Positions 26,521 to 34,393 of a DNA stretch of 46,808 nt are shown one piece after another. Position numbers and translations under genes: made by a program. The stretch covers positions 1 through 46,808 of the forward strand of contig JAQWTI010000022.1 of NCBI GenBank assembly GCA_029242745.1, written 5' to 3'. The notes under the pieces were generated by a model. It did not search any database and was not told the DNA's origin. It worked only from the letters and a program-made list of their open reading frames with translations. This stretch comes from Acidimicrobiales bacterium. Lineage in GTDB: Bacteria > Actinomycetota > Acidimicrobiia > Acidimicrobiales > MedAcidi-G1. Position 1 is the stretch's first letter; the number at the start of each line of letters is the position of its first letter.

Positions 26521-28290
26521 ATGAGCGAGAACGAAGAGGTCAGCAACGCTGGGCCTGGAGACACTGGATCAACTAAGTCCAAACCGCAGGTAGGCGACAG
26601 TCGCCCTGCACCTCCTCCTAGTCCGACACCTGGAGAAGGAGGTGTCAAAAAGACCGGAGACAGTGGCTCTAGTTTGGCGCCCGACCACGTAGAACGTCGG
26701 CCCCAGATTGGTGACAGTCGCCCGGCTCCAGCAAATGAGTCAGACGGCCAGGCCACGGGCGGCCATGGAGGTGGTGGCTCTGAGTCGGGGAAGCGCCGTA
26801 GACGTCGGCGTGGAGGACGCGGGCGCGGTGGCGGAGGTCAAGGCAACAACCAACAGAATCAGCGACAAGGCGGTGGCCGGAGTGGTGGTCAGCCTCGTAG
26901 CGGCAATCGCCCAGTAGAAGCCGTCACTGATGATGCACCAGTCGAACTCGATGCGGACACCCTCAAGAGTCGGCGTGGCCGAGAGCGTCGAGGCAAGCCG
27001 ATCGGCCGCTACATGATGTGTGTGAGTGTGAGAGAAGGTATAACCCAGATTGCTGTTTTGGAGGGACGCCAGCTGATTGAGCACTACCTGTCCCGTCCCG
27101 CTGATGACGTGACCGAAATTCACGGAAATGTCTATTTGGCCAAGGTTCAGAATGTTCTCCCGGGCATGGAGGCCGCTTTTGTTGACATCGGCACTCCAAA
27201 GAACGCCGTTCTGTACCAGGGTGATCTTCAGTACAACGAAGCAGACTTTGAGGGTAAGGGTCGGCCCCGTATCGAACAAGTACTGAAGTCTCGACAGACC
27301 ATTGTCGCCCAGGTCACAAAGAATCCAATTGCACACAAGGGTGCTCGCCTCACTCAGGAGGTTTCGTTACCTGGTCGATTCGTCGTGCTGGTACCCAATA
27401 GTTCGACCTACGGCATCTCCAAACGACTGCCAGACTCCGAGCGAAAGCGACTTCGTAATATTTTAGATCGCGTGAAGCCCGAGCAACATGGTGTCATTGT
27501 GCGAACGGCGGCGGAGAACATCACCAAGGAAGAAATTGAACGTGATGTGCGTCGTCTATTAGGACAGTGGGAGGAGATCGAGAACCTTGCTGGACGCTCC
27601 CAGGCTCCGAACCTTCTCTATCGCGAGCCCGAGATGGCTTTCCGATTTATTCGAGAGGAGTTCAATAAAGATTTTCGCGGTGTGGTGATCGACGACCCTG
27701 ACATGTTCACACGTGTCCGCACCTACGTGGAGAGTGTGAATCCGGCACTCGTGGATCGGATCTCTTACCACGATCCAGATAAAGAGTCACTTCCCTTGTT
27801 CGAGCGTCATCACGTGCATGAGCAGCTGCGGAAGGCATTGGAGCGAAAGGTGTGGTTGCCCTCCGGTGGATCTCTTATTATCGAGCACACCGAGGCGTTG
27901 ACCGTTGTAGATGTAAACACAGGCAAGAACGTGGGCAAATCAAACCTCGAGGAAACAGTCTTCCGGAACAATCTGGAGGCCGCAGAGGAGATCGCCCGTC
28001 AGTTACGGCTTCGTGATATCGGAGGCATCATTGTCATTGACTTTGTTGATATGGAGATTCGCTCCAACCGGGAATCGGTTGCCACTACATTGCGGGATTG
28101 CCTGGGCCGCGACAAGACCAGGACCCAAGTATTTGATATCTCGGATCTCGGCCTTGTGGAAATGACCCGTAAGCGCATCGGCGAAGGTCTTCTAGAGTCT
28201 TTCGCTAACGATTGTGCTGACTGCGGCGGTCGGGGAGTGGGCCTAGATGAAGACCTTTTAGCTGGATCAGGCCGTGCCGGTCGGCGGTGA
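26521..28290 (+). CDS. rng: ribonuclease G/E
   Basis: A 589-aa endoribonuclease. Residues 1-150 are low-complexity and include two copies of a GDSRPAP-containing repeat and an Arg/Gly/Gln-rich RNA-binding-like stretch. Then come the S1 domain (HGNVYLAKVQNVLPGMEAAFVDIG), the RNase H-like and DNase I-like parts with the VDVNTGKNVGKSNLEET catalytic block and IVIDFVDME, and the zinc-link cysteines 565 and 568 (DCADC). No long C-terminal scaffold is present, so the disordered part is N-terminal. It precedes rplU-rpmA, as in many actinobacteria. Confidence 0.95.
   Translation: MSENEEVSNAGPGDTGSTKSKPQVGDSRPAPPPSPTPGEGGVKKTGDSGSSLAPDHVERRPQIGDSRPAPANESDGQATGGHGGGGSESGKRRRRRRGGRGRGGGGQGNNQQNQRQGGGRSGGQPRSGNRPVEAVTDDAPVELDADTLKSRRGRERRGKPIGRYMMCVSVREGITQIAVLEGRQLIEHYLSRPADDVTEIHGNVYLAKVQNVLPGMEAAFVDIGTPKNAVLYQGDLQYNEADFEGKGRPRIEQVLKSRQTIVAQVTKNPIAHKGARLTQEVSLPGRFVVLVPNSSTYGISKRLPDSERKRLRNILDRVKPEQHGVIVRTAAENITKEEIERDVRRLLGQWEEIENLAGRSQAPNLLYREPEMAFRFIREEFNKDFRGVVIDDPDMFTRVRTYVESVNPALVDRISYHDPDKESLPLFERHHVHEQLRKALERKVWLPSGGSLIIEHTEALTVVDVNTGKNVGKSNLEETVFRNNLEAAEEIARQLRLRDIGGIIVIDFVDMEIRSNRESVATTLRDCLGRDKTRTQVFDISDLGLVEMTRKRIGEGLLESFANDCADCGGRGVGLDEDLLAGSGRAGRR
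26609..26646 (+). promoter_or_regulatory. two mutually exclusive hairpins with internal anti-SD match in rng
   Basis: CACCTCCT (26609-26616) can pair with AGGAGGTG (26637-26644), or GACACCT (26625-26631) with AGGTGTC (26640-26646); the two folds compete. The shared arm contains AAGGAGGTG, a full match to the 16S anti-Shine-Dalgarno, inside the coding sequence 88-125 nt after the ATG. A role in rng autoregulation is speculative. Confidence 0.3.
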
Positions 28291-28375
28291 CGGGATGTCT
28301 AACCCTTAATTGATGTGCGGGACAGGTGGCGATTGGAGTCACTCAATGGTCGGTGGTGCACGCGCTGGCCAACGG

Positions 28376-28381
28376 TAAACT
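28376..28381 (+). promoter_or_regulatory. -10 box of rplU, leaderless type
   Basis: TAAACT ends 9 nt before ATG 28391, in the 100-nt gap after rng. It gives the ribosomal protein pair its own promoter. Confidence 0.5.
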
Positions 28382-28390
28382 TGTCACACT

Positions 28391-28699
28391 ATGTACGCAG
28401 TAATTGCCACCGGAGGAAAGCAGTACCGAGTCGAAGAGGGACAACGAGTCCTCGTCGAGCGACTGGGAGCCGTGGACAGTGAAGTGTTACTGACGCCGGT
28501 GTTGGTAGTCGACGGTGACGATGTTCTGGCTACCCCCGCAACTCTTTCTGGTGCCAGCGTTTCGGCTCGTATTGTTAGTGACGCCAAAGGTCCAAAAATC
28601 CGGGGGTTCACCTACAAAAATAAGAGTAACCAGCGCCGCCGGTGGGGACACCGTCAGCATCTGGCGGAAATTGAGATTACCGGGATTACGAGGGGCTGA
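28391..28699 (+). CDS. rplU: 50S ribosomal protein L21
   Basis: A 102-aa protein of standard length beginning [19 protein letters not shown] and ending in the basic, rRNA-binding [14 protein letters not shown] segment. It binds 23S rRNA. It is followed 4 nt later by rpmA, the almost universal L21-L27 order. Confidence 0.98.
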   Translation: MYAVIATGGKQYRVEEGQRVLVERLGAVDSEVLLTPVLVVDGDDVLATPATLSGASVSARIVSDAKGPKIRGFTYKNKSNQRRRWGHRQHLAEIEITGITRG

Positions 28700-28703
28700 C
28701 AGC

Positions 28704-28955
28704 ATGTCAAAAACTAAAGGTGGCGGTTCAACACGCAACGGCCGTGATTCCAATTCTCAGAGACTTGGAGTCAAAGTTTACGACGGAAGTCAGGTTTCGG
28801 CTGGCAGCATCATCCTTCGTCAGCGGGGAACCAAGTTCCACGCCGGCAACAATGTTGGTCGCGGTGGAGACGACACCTTGTTTGCCACAGCAGACGGTCG
28901 GGTTAAGTTCGGTCATCGCGGCGGTCGCAAGTTAGTCGACATAGTGATCGATTAA
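28704..28955 (+). CDS. rpmA: 50S ribosomal protein L27
   Basis: An 83-aa protein starting at ATG 28704 with GAGGGG upstream. The [19 protein letters not shown] block near the N terminus, which reaches the peptidyl-transferase centre, is diagnostic. The mature N terminus follows the usual MxxxKGGG pattern, with no Firmicutes-type leader to be cleaved. The longer open frame running upstream through rplU is not coding. Confidence 0.97.
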   Translation: MSKTKGGGSTRNGRDSNSQRLGVKVYDGSQVSAGSIILRQRGTKFHAGNNVGRGGDDTLFATADGRVKFGHRGGRKLVDIVID

Positions 28956-28992
28956 TCGAGCCCCCACCTTGTAGTGGAAAGGTGGTTATTCG

Positions 28993-29028
28993 CGACGCAC
29001 CGCCCTGCGGTGCGTCGTTTATGCTTTT
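28993..29028 (+). terminator. intrinsic terminator after rplU-rpmA
   Basis: An 11-bp perfect GC-rich stem (28993-29003 with 29007-29017) with a 3-nt loop CCT, followed by TTTATGCTTTT. It separates rpmA from the convergent dgt gene. A weaker 7-bp hairpin, CCACCTT/AAGGTGG, lies just upstream at about 28965-28986. Confidence 0.88.
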
Positions 29029-29047
29029 GGCTCCTTCCGGCAAGTAG

Positions 29048-30181
29048 TCAGGCGAGATCAAGACCGACGGGAAGTCGGTCGGAATCCCAGCCAAGCACCC
29101 GGACACCGGTCCGGCAGGCGAACCGATCTGTCATGCCGCTTACGTAACGGACCGCAGCATGAACCACGGCAGTGGTGTTGGCTTGTTCACCTGCGGCGTC
29201 ACCGAGGGCATCGGCAGGTAAGGCTTCGGGGTTGTTTGAGAAGTGATCAACGAGTGCCTGTAGGAGATCAATTACTCTCCTCGCTTGGGTTAGTGATGCA
29301 GGTCGAAGGTAGATCTCCTCGTAGTTGAAGACTCGGAAAGCGGCCAGAGCCGCTGCCGCATCGGAGTTCATCCCGATAATTCCAGTGCTTTGTGCAGCGG
29401 CGACGACCCCATTGATGAAGGTACCGAGTTGATCACGATGTGAGTTTCCACAGTGAGCCACCACACGTGGTGGAAGGTCGGCGACAGTAACGATGCCTGT
29501 GTGGGCAGCGTCTTCGAAATCGTGGCAGACGTAGGCGATCCGGTCAGCCCAGCTGACTACTTCACCTTCAGGTGTCACAGGGGCAGGTCTGGACCATGAA
29601 TGGTTTCTTATGCCGTCGAGTGTCTGGCTACAGAGGTTGAGCGAAGCGAGGGTTACATCAGCGCCCCATTGGGCATGGTCGAAACCGCCATCGACATAGG
29701 GTGACAGTGCGTCTTCGCTGGCATGGCCTCCCGGCCCATGTCCGCAGTCATGACCGAGAGCTATGGCTTCTGTCAGAGCCACGTTTAGTCCTAGTTGCGT
29801 GGCGATAGCACGCGCTACCTGGGCTACCTCAAGTGCGTGGGTAAGTCTTGATCGTTGGTGGTCTTCTGGAAACACGAATACTTGAGTTTTTCCAGCCAAC
29901 CTTCGGAAAGCTGTGGAGTGCAGGATCCTGTCACGGTCGCGCTCAAAGCAGGTACGGAAGGCATCCTGAGGTTCGCCAACAGCCCGGTTGCCGGCACCGA
30001 CTGCGATGGTGGCACCGTCTGTGAGAGGTAGCTCATTGCCAGTCCTGCGTCCGGCGACCAGACCAATTGTCGCCTGGCTGTCGTGGTGTGCGGTCCGGAT
30101 CTCAGCCCCGCTCCTCGAGTTGTGTCCATCCATTGTGGAAGCCCAGATGCGGTTCCGTTTTGACACATTCTGATCTCCCAT
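29048..30181 (-). CDS. dgt: dGTPase-like HD-domain deoxynucleotide triphosphohydrolase
   Basis: A 377-aa HD-superfamily protein. Metal ligands are seen at His115 (RLTHALEV), His144-Asp145 (GHDCGHGPGGH) and a later Asp in SWADRIAYVCHD. The family cleaves dNTPs to deoxynucleoside and triphosphate. About 70 N-terminal residues precede the conserved RDRDRILHSTAFRRL block. ATG 30181 has TAAGGT 6 nt upstream; ATG 30133 is an alternative start. Commonly in actinobacteria this gene is found near dnaG; here it is inserted, inverted, between rpmA and obgE. Confidence 0.9.
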   Translation of the reverse strand: MGDQNVSKRNRIWASTMDGHNSRSGAEIRTAHHDSQATIGLVAGRRTGNELPLTDGATIAVGAGNRAVGEPQDAFRTCFERDRDRILHSTAFRRLAGKTQVFVFPEDHQRSRLTHALEVAQVARAIATQLGLNVALTEAIALGHDCGHGPGGHASEDALSPYVDGGFDHAQWGADVTLASLNLCSQTLDGIRNHSWSRPAPVTPEGEVVSWADRIAYVCHDFEDAAHTGIVTVADLPPRVVAHCGNSHRDQLGTFINGVVAAAQSTGIIGMNSDAAAALAAFRVFNYEEIYLRPASLTQARRVIDLLQALVDHFSNNPEALPADALGDAAGEQANTTAVVHAAVRYVSGMTDRFACRTGVRVLGWDSDRLPVGLDLA

Positions 30182-30187
30182 GGATCC

Positions 30188-30193
30188 ACCTTA
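30188..30193 (-). promoter_or_regulatory. -10 box of dgt, leaderless type
   Basis: TAAGGT on the minus strand ends 6 nt before ATG 30181. It faces the obgE promoter in a 65-bp divergent region. Confidence 0.55.
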
Positions 30194-30233
30194 GAGACCG
30201 ACAATGCCAACCTGTGGCGCAAACCCCCCCCAG

Positions 30234-30239
30234 TAAGAT
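30234..30239 (+). promoter_or_regulatory. -10 box of obgE, leaderless type
   Basis: TAAGAT ends 7 nt before ATG 30247. An oligo-C run (about 30225-30231) lies just upstream. Confidence 0.58.
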
Positions 30240-30246
30240 GTAGGCC

Positions 30247-31503
30247 ATGTCCCAGTTCGTAGACGAGTGTGGACTCAACCTCCATGGCGGTAACGGTGGA
30301 GCTGGGGCAGTCTCATTCCGTCGGGAAGCCCACGTGCCTAAAGGCGGCCCCGACGGTGGCGATGGCGGCAACGGCGGCAGTGTGTGGTTGGAAGCCGACC
30401 ACAATGTCGCTTCACTTCTCTCGTTTCGCGACCATCCGCATCGGAGAGCTACTGATGGCACTCATGGTTCAGGGGGAAAGCGCCACGGAAAAGCTGCTGA
30501 AGACCTAGTCGTGAAGGTTCCTGAGGGGACCACTATCCACGATCTCTATAGCGGTGAACTCTTAGGTGACCTTATCCAGCATGGTGACCGTTGGCTTGGT
30601 GCTGAGGCTGGGCACGGAGGGCGGGGAAACGCTAAGTTTCTGAGTAACCGCCGACGGGCGCCAGGATTTGCTGAACAAGGAGAAGAGGGTGAGGAGCGGT
30701 GGGTCCGGCTTGAACTCCGGCTTATGGCCGACGTGGCTCTGGTCGGCTACCCCAACGTCGGCAAGAGCACACTGATCTCTAGGATCTCCGCCGCCAAGCC
30801 TCGGATTGCTGATTATCCGTTCACCACGTTGGAGCCAAATCTTGGAGTGGTGCGCCCTGATGGGCGGCCAGAGTTCGTAGTCGCCGACATCCCCGGTCTC
30901 ATCGAAGGAGCCAGCGAGGGGCGGGGCCTCGGCCACCAGTTTCTGCGCCACATTGAACGAGCACGGGTGTTGCTGGTGCTGCTCGATCTAGCGCCCACGG
31001 CACTAGACACTGCCCAGCGGCAGTTGGAAGTGTTGCTGGGGGAGTTGGGTGCTTACCGTCCCGATCTTCTGCATCGCCCTCGCATCGTGGCAGGATCGCG
31101 GGTTGACGTCGCGGAATCATCAGTTGCCGGCTCTCTGCCTCCCGATGCGAAATCATCGATTTCGGCTCTTACCGGCGAAGGTCTCGAAGGTTTGGTGCAC
31201 GCAATGGCAGATCTGGTGATGGAAGCCCGGACAAAGTCGTCCGAACGCCCGGCGATGGTGGTGCACCGGCCACCAACCGAGGATGTGGCCGTTAGTCGTG
31301 GTGAAGATGGGGTCTGGGAGGTGCTGGATCGTCGAGTAGCTCGAGTTGCAAACTTAAATGACCTGACGAATCCCGAGGCGCTGGATTACCTTCATGACCG
31401 GCTTAAGCGGATGGGTGTGAATCGTGCTCTAGCTCGAGCAGGAGTGCGCGACGGGGAGCCTGTACGCATTGGGCGCCTCGAGTTCACCTACGAACAGGAC
31501 TGA
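30247..31503 (+). CDS. obgE: GTPase Obg (CgtA)
   Basis: A 418-aa ribosome-associated GTPase acting in 50S assembly and stress control. The Gly-rich Obg fold is N-terminal (GGNGGAGAVSFRREAHVPKGG), then the G domain with P-loop GYPNVGKS (167-174) and the DIPGLIEGASEGRGLG switch, then a C-terminal OCT domain (VARVANLNDLTNPEALDYLHDRLKRMGV). The usual NKxD motif appears altered: the matching place reads IVAGSRVDVAE, with Ser for Asn and Arg for Lys. proB follows after 4 nt. Confidence 0.96.
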   Translation: MSQFVDECGLNLHGGNGGAGAVSFRREAHVPKGGPDGGDGGNGGSVWLEADHNVASLLSFRDHPHRRATDGTHGSGGKRHGKAAEDLVVKVPEGTTIHDLYSGELLGDLIQHGDRWLGAEAGHGGRGNAKFLSNRRRAPGFAEQGEEGEERWVRLELRLMADVALVGYPNVGKSTLISRISAAKPRIADYPFTTLEPNLGVVRPDGRPEFVVADIPGLIEGASEGRGLGHQFLRHIERARVLLVLLDLAPTALDTAQRQLEVLLGELGAYRPDLLHRPRIVAGSRVDVAESSVAGSLPPDAKSSISALTGEGLEGLVHAMADLVMEARTKSSERPAMVVHRPPTEDVAVSRGEDGVWEVLDRRVARVANLNDLTNPEALDYLHDRLKRMGVNRALARAGVRDGEPVRIGRLEFTYEQD

Positions 31504-31507
31504 CCGG

Positions 31508-32620
31508 ATGACCCGACGCGAAGACACTGTGGTTGTCAAAATTGGGACCTCGTCGATTACTGACGACGAAGGCGTGATAAACCGCAACTCGGTTGGGCGA
31601 CTATGCGATGGGGTGGCGACATTACGCGCCTCGGGACGCAGAGTGGTGGTCGTCACTTCAGGTGCCATCGCTGCAGGGCTACCTGAACTGAACCTAGGAG
31701 GCGACCGTCGACCTCGAGATTCTGTGACGCTCCAGGCCATCTCGGCTGTTGGGCAGGGTGGTTTGATCCGGACTTATCGAGAAGAACTGGGCCGCCATGG
31801 CCTGATCACTGGCCAGGTACTCCTTGCTCCGCTGGACTTCTTCGTCCGAGCCCAGTACCTCCACGCCCGCGGTACCTTGAATCGACTACTGGAACTGGGG
31901 GTAGTGCCGGTGGTCAACGAGAACGACGCTATTGCCGACGACGAAATTCGATTCGGTGATAATGACCGTATAGCGGCCCTCGTGGCTCATCTTGTCGAGG
32001 CTTCGACTCTGATTCTACTAACTGATACCCCAGGGCTGTTTACGGCTGATCCCCGGCTCGACCTTGGCGCATCATTGATCTCTGAAATCGTGGAAATAGA
32101 CCATGAACTTGAAAATTTGGCTGGGGCGACCGGATCGGGCCGGGGTAGCGGCGGTATGGCCTCGAAATTGGCAGCAGCCAAGATCGCCAGTTGGTCTGGA
32201 GTGAGGACGGTCATTGCCGATGCTGCTCGAGACGACGTAATGGTCGACGCGTGTGACGGTAAGCCAGGTGTAGGCACCGTAGTTCGCCCCCGGGAGGCCA
32301 ACTTGGGTGCACGACGGCTTTGGATCGCGTTTGCGGTCGGTTCGTCAGGTCAGGTAACCGTAGACGCCGGAGCCCGTCGCGCACTGGAAAAGCATCGGGT
32401 TTCCCTATTGCCGGCAGGCGTGCTAGCCGTGGAAGGCACGTACGACGCCGGATCGGCAGTTGAGGTGTGTGATCCATCCGGATCGGTTTTTGCCAAGGGT
32501 ATTGTCCGTCACGATTCGGCCGTACTCCGGGCCCATGCCGGTTGCCAGACCGGTGACCTGCCCGACGGGATAGCACATGAGGCCATCCACGCTGATGATC
32601 TAGTTGTCCTACCCGGATAG
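31508..32620 (+). CDS. proB: glutamate 5-kinase
   Basis: A 370-aa enzyme making glutamyl-5-phosphate, the first step of proline synthesis. It has the amino-acid-kinase domain (VVVKIGTSSITDD; VTSGAIAAG; NENDAIADDEIRFGDND) and a C-terminal PUA domain. ATG 31508 lies 4 nt after obgE; the frame is open further upstream but overlaps obgE. Its partner proA lies 1.8 kb downstream, separated by the inverted murJ. Confidence 0.96.
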   Translation: MTRREDTVVVKIGTSSITDDEGVINRNSVGRLCDGVATLRASGRRVVVVTSGAIAAGLPELNLGGDRRPRDSVTLQAISAVGQGGLIRTYREELGRHGLITGQVLLAPLDFFVRAQYLHARGTLNRLLELGVVPVVNENDAIADDEIRFGDNDRIAALVAHLVEASTLILLTDTPGLFTADPRLDLGASLISEIVEIDHELENLAGATGSGRGSGGMASKLAAAKIASWSGVRTVIADAARDDVMVDACDGKPGVGTVVRPREANLGARRLWIAFAVGSSGQVTVDAGARRALEKHRVSLLPAGVLAVEGTYDAGSAVEVCDPSGSVFAKGIVRHDSAVLRAHAGCQTGDLPDGIAHEAIHADDLVVLPG

Positions 32621-32632
32621 CCGGGACATTGT

Positions 32633-34321
32633 CTAGTAACGGACTAGTCGGCGAACTCTACCTATAAGAGTTTGGGCCTCGGCCACCCCGGTCGCTGCGG
32701 CAACCACCACATACGCGGTGCCAGCAGCCGCTAGTCCGATCGGGGCAGTTGCCACGGCAGGAAGACCGCCAGTGGCCCAGCGGGCAACTATGGCTACGAC
32801 GATAGCCAAAGTTGTCGGGGTGACCAGCTTGCTCATAACAGGGGATGGTCCACTGGGTGCACCGAAGGTTCGACGACTTCGGCGGCCCAACAAAGCCAAC
32901 TCTGCCCACGCTGCAACGGCTGATCCGAGAGCCAGGCCGGCTGCTCCAAGGTGAGGGTCGGGTGAACCAGAGCGGACGCCGGGACTCAGCGGTCCAAACC
33001 AATCACCATCAGCGAGAAACAGGAATTCACCAGCATGGATAGCAACCCGATCCATGGGAAACATGATGGTTAGTCCAATAGCTGCAGCTAAACAGACTCG
33101 TGCTGCTGCAATCTGGGCTGGACCTTTGGTGTCACCCGCCGCGTAAAGCGAGTTCTGGTGGATCCTCGAGGAGGCCACAGCGGGTAGACCGAGGGAATAA
33201 GCAGCAAGGACTATCGATACGGCCAGGACATCGTCACCGTCGAAGGCGCCCCAGCCGAATAGTGACCCAACAATCGACTCACCCAGCGTCAGAAAGGACA
33301 CTGCACAGAACACTACGAAGAATGCGCTTCGCTGACGGGCTCGCAACGATGTGGCTGCAAGTTCGGCAACTGAGGATTGTGACATTTTAGGTAGGGCTGC
33401 TGCGGCCACACTGCTGGCAAACAGTGCGACTGGAAGGCCGTACAGCATCTGCGCTGACAGGAGGCCGGCAACTGCTCCCGTGGTCAGCAACGATGCCAGA
33501 ACGAGATCGAGGTATCCCGAGATCTGAAGGGCACCCCGGCCAAGAGCGGCGGGGCCGAAGCGGCGCCGGACCTCCGCCACGAAAAGATCCTTGCGGCCAA
33601 TGGTGCGGCCTATCCATGGGCGTAACTCTGGGGCAAGCCGCCAAACCCTGACCGCTTGCACGCCGAATTGAAGGGCGCCGCCAACTACCAAGCCCCATGC
33701 CAAGCCGGTGGCCGCCCGCGACGGTGACCAGCCCCCAGATAGAGCAGCTATGAGTACGGCAATCTGGGCCACGTTCCAAAGAACTGGTGCCACGTAGGGA
33801 AGAAAAAATTTACCATGACTGTTGAGGATTCCCAGACACCAGGCGGACAGCACGAGCAGCCCGAGACCGCCGGTGGTGATCCGAATCAAGTCAACTGTCA
33901 GCTCGAGGCGCGCACCCTCAAAACCCGGGGCCAGGACTGTAGCGAGCGGACGAGCGGCCAAAATGGCGATAACGGCGAGCCCGCCCGCCAAACTGGCAAG
34001 GAGTCCGGCCACTGCGGCGGCCACCCGGCCGGCCTCGTCGCGTCGACCTTCACCAAGGAGTCGGCTGTAGACAGGAATAAACGAAGCGGAAAGTGAGCCC
34101 TCTCCAAGCAGATTCTGGAGGAGGTTCGGAATACGCAAGGCCGCAGCGAAGGCATCAGCAGCCGGTCCGAGGCCGAGAACTACGCGCATTAGCGACTCGC
34201 GGGCTAGTCCGGCTAGCCGGGACAGCAGGATTCCCGAAGCTACCGCCGCTGAACCTCGGGGGGCATCCTGGGTAGTGACCTGTGCGGAGGAGTCCGGAAA
34301 ACTCGAATCATGGCCATCCAT
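32633..34321 (-). CDS. murJ: lipid II flippase MurJ
   Basis: A 562-aa polytopic MVIN-family membrane protein that moves lipid II across the membrane. The N-terminal SGILLSRLAGLARESLMRVVLG and the FRIPN-like ALRIPNLLQNLLGEGSLSASFIPVYSRLL blocks are characteristic. In many actinobacteria MurJ is near the origin; here it sits, inverted, between proB and proA. ATG 34321 has TACCGT 7 nt upstream; an in-frame GTG three codons earlier is the only alternative. It converges with proB across 12 nt. Confidence 0.93.
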   Translation of the reverse strand: MDGHDSSFPDSSAQVTTQDAPRGSAAVASGILLSRLAGLARESLMRVVLGLGPAADAFAAALRIPNLLQNLLGEGSLSASFIPVYSRLLGEGRRDEAGRVAAAVAGLLASLAGGLAVIAILAARPLATVLAPGFEGARLELTVDLIRITTGGLGLLVLSAWCLGILNSHGKFFLPYVAPVLWNVAQIAVLIAALSGGWSPSRAATGLAWGLVVGGALQFGVQAVRVWRLAPELRPWIGRTIGRKDLFVAEVRRRFGPAALGRGALQISGYLDLVLASLLTTGAVAGLLSAQMLYGLPVALFASSVAAAALPKMSQSSVAELAATSLRARQRSAFFVVFCAVSFLTLGESIVGSLFGWGAFDGDDVLAVSIVLAAYSLGLPAVASSRIHQNSLYAAGDTKGPAQIAAARVCLAAAIGLTIMFPMDRVAIHAGEFLFLADGDWFGPLSPGVRSGSPDPHLGAAGLALGSAVAAWAELALLGRRSRRTFGAPSGPSPVMSKLVTPTTLAIVVAIVARWATGGLPAVATAPIGLAAAGTAYVVVAAATGVAEAQTLIGRVRRLVRY

Positions 34322-34328
34322 GTAACTC

Positions 34329-34334
34329 ACGGTA
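34329..34334 (-). promoter_or_regulatory. -10 box of murJ, leaderless type
   Basis: TACCGT on the minus strand ends 7 nt before ATG 34321 and favours that ATG over the GTG at 34330. Confidence 0.5.
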
Positions 34335-34393
34335 GTGCCCAGACCCCAGGTGCTCGCGTCGACCAGAAGGGCGAGATGTGACGTTTGGAGTGC

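Noticed and set aside
25932-26756. 274-codon antisense frame over the DUF2344 gene and start of rng
   Set aside because: Low-complexity Ser/Thr/Pro-rich translation that mirrors the coding strand; no start signal.
26540-26760. Repeated GDSRPAP units in rng considered as CRISPR-like or satellite DNA
   Set aside because: Only two copies, in frame within a coding low-complexity region, with unequal spacing.
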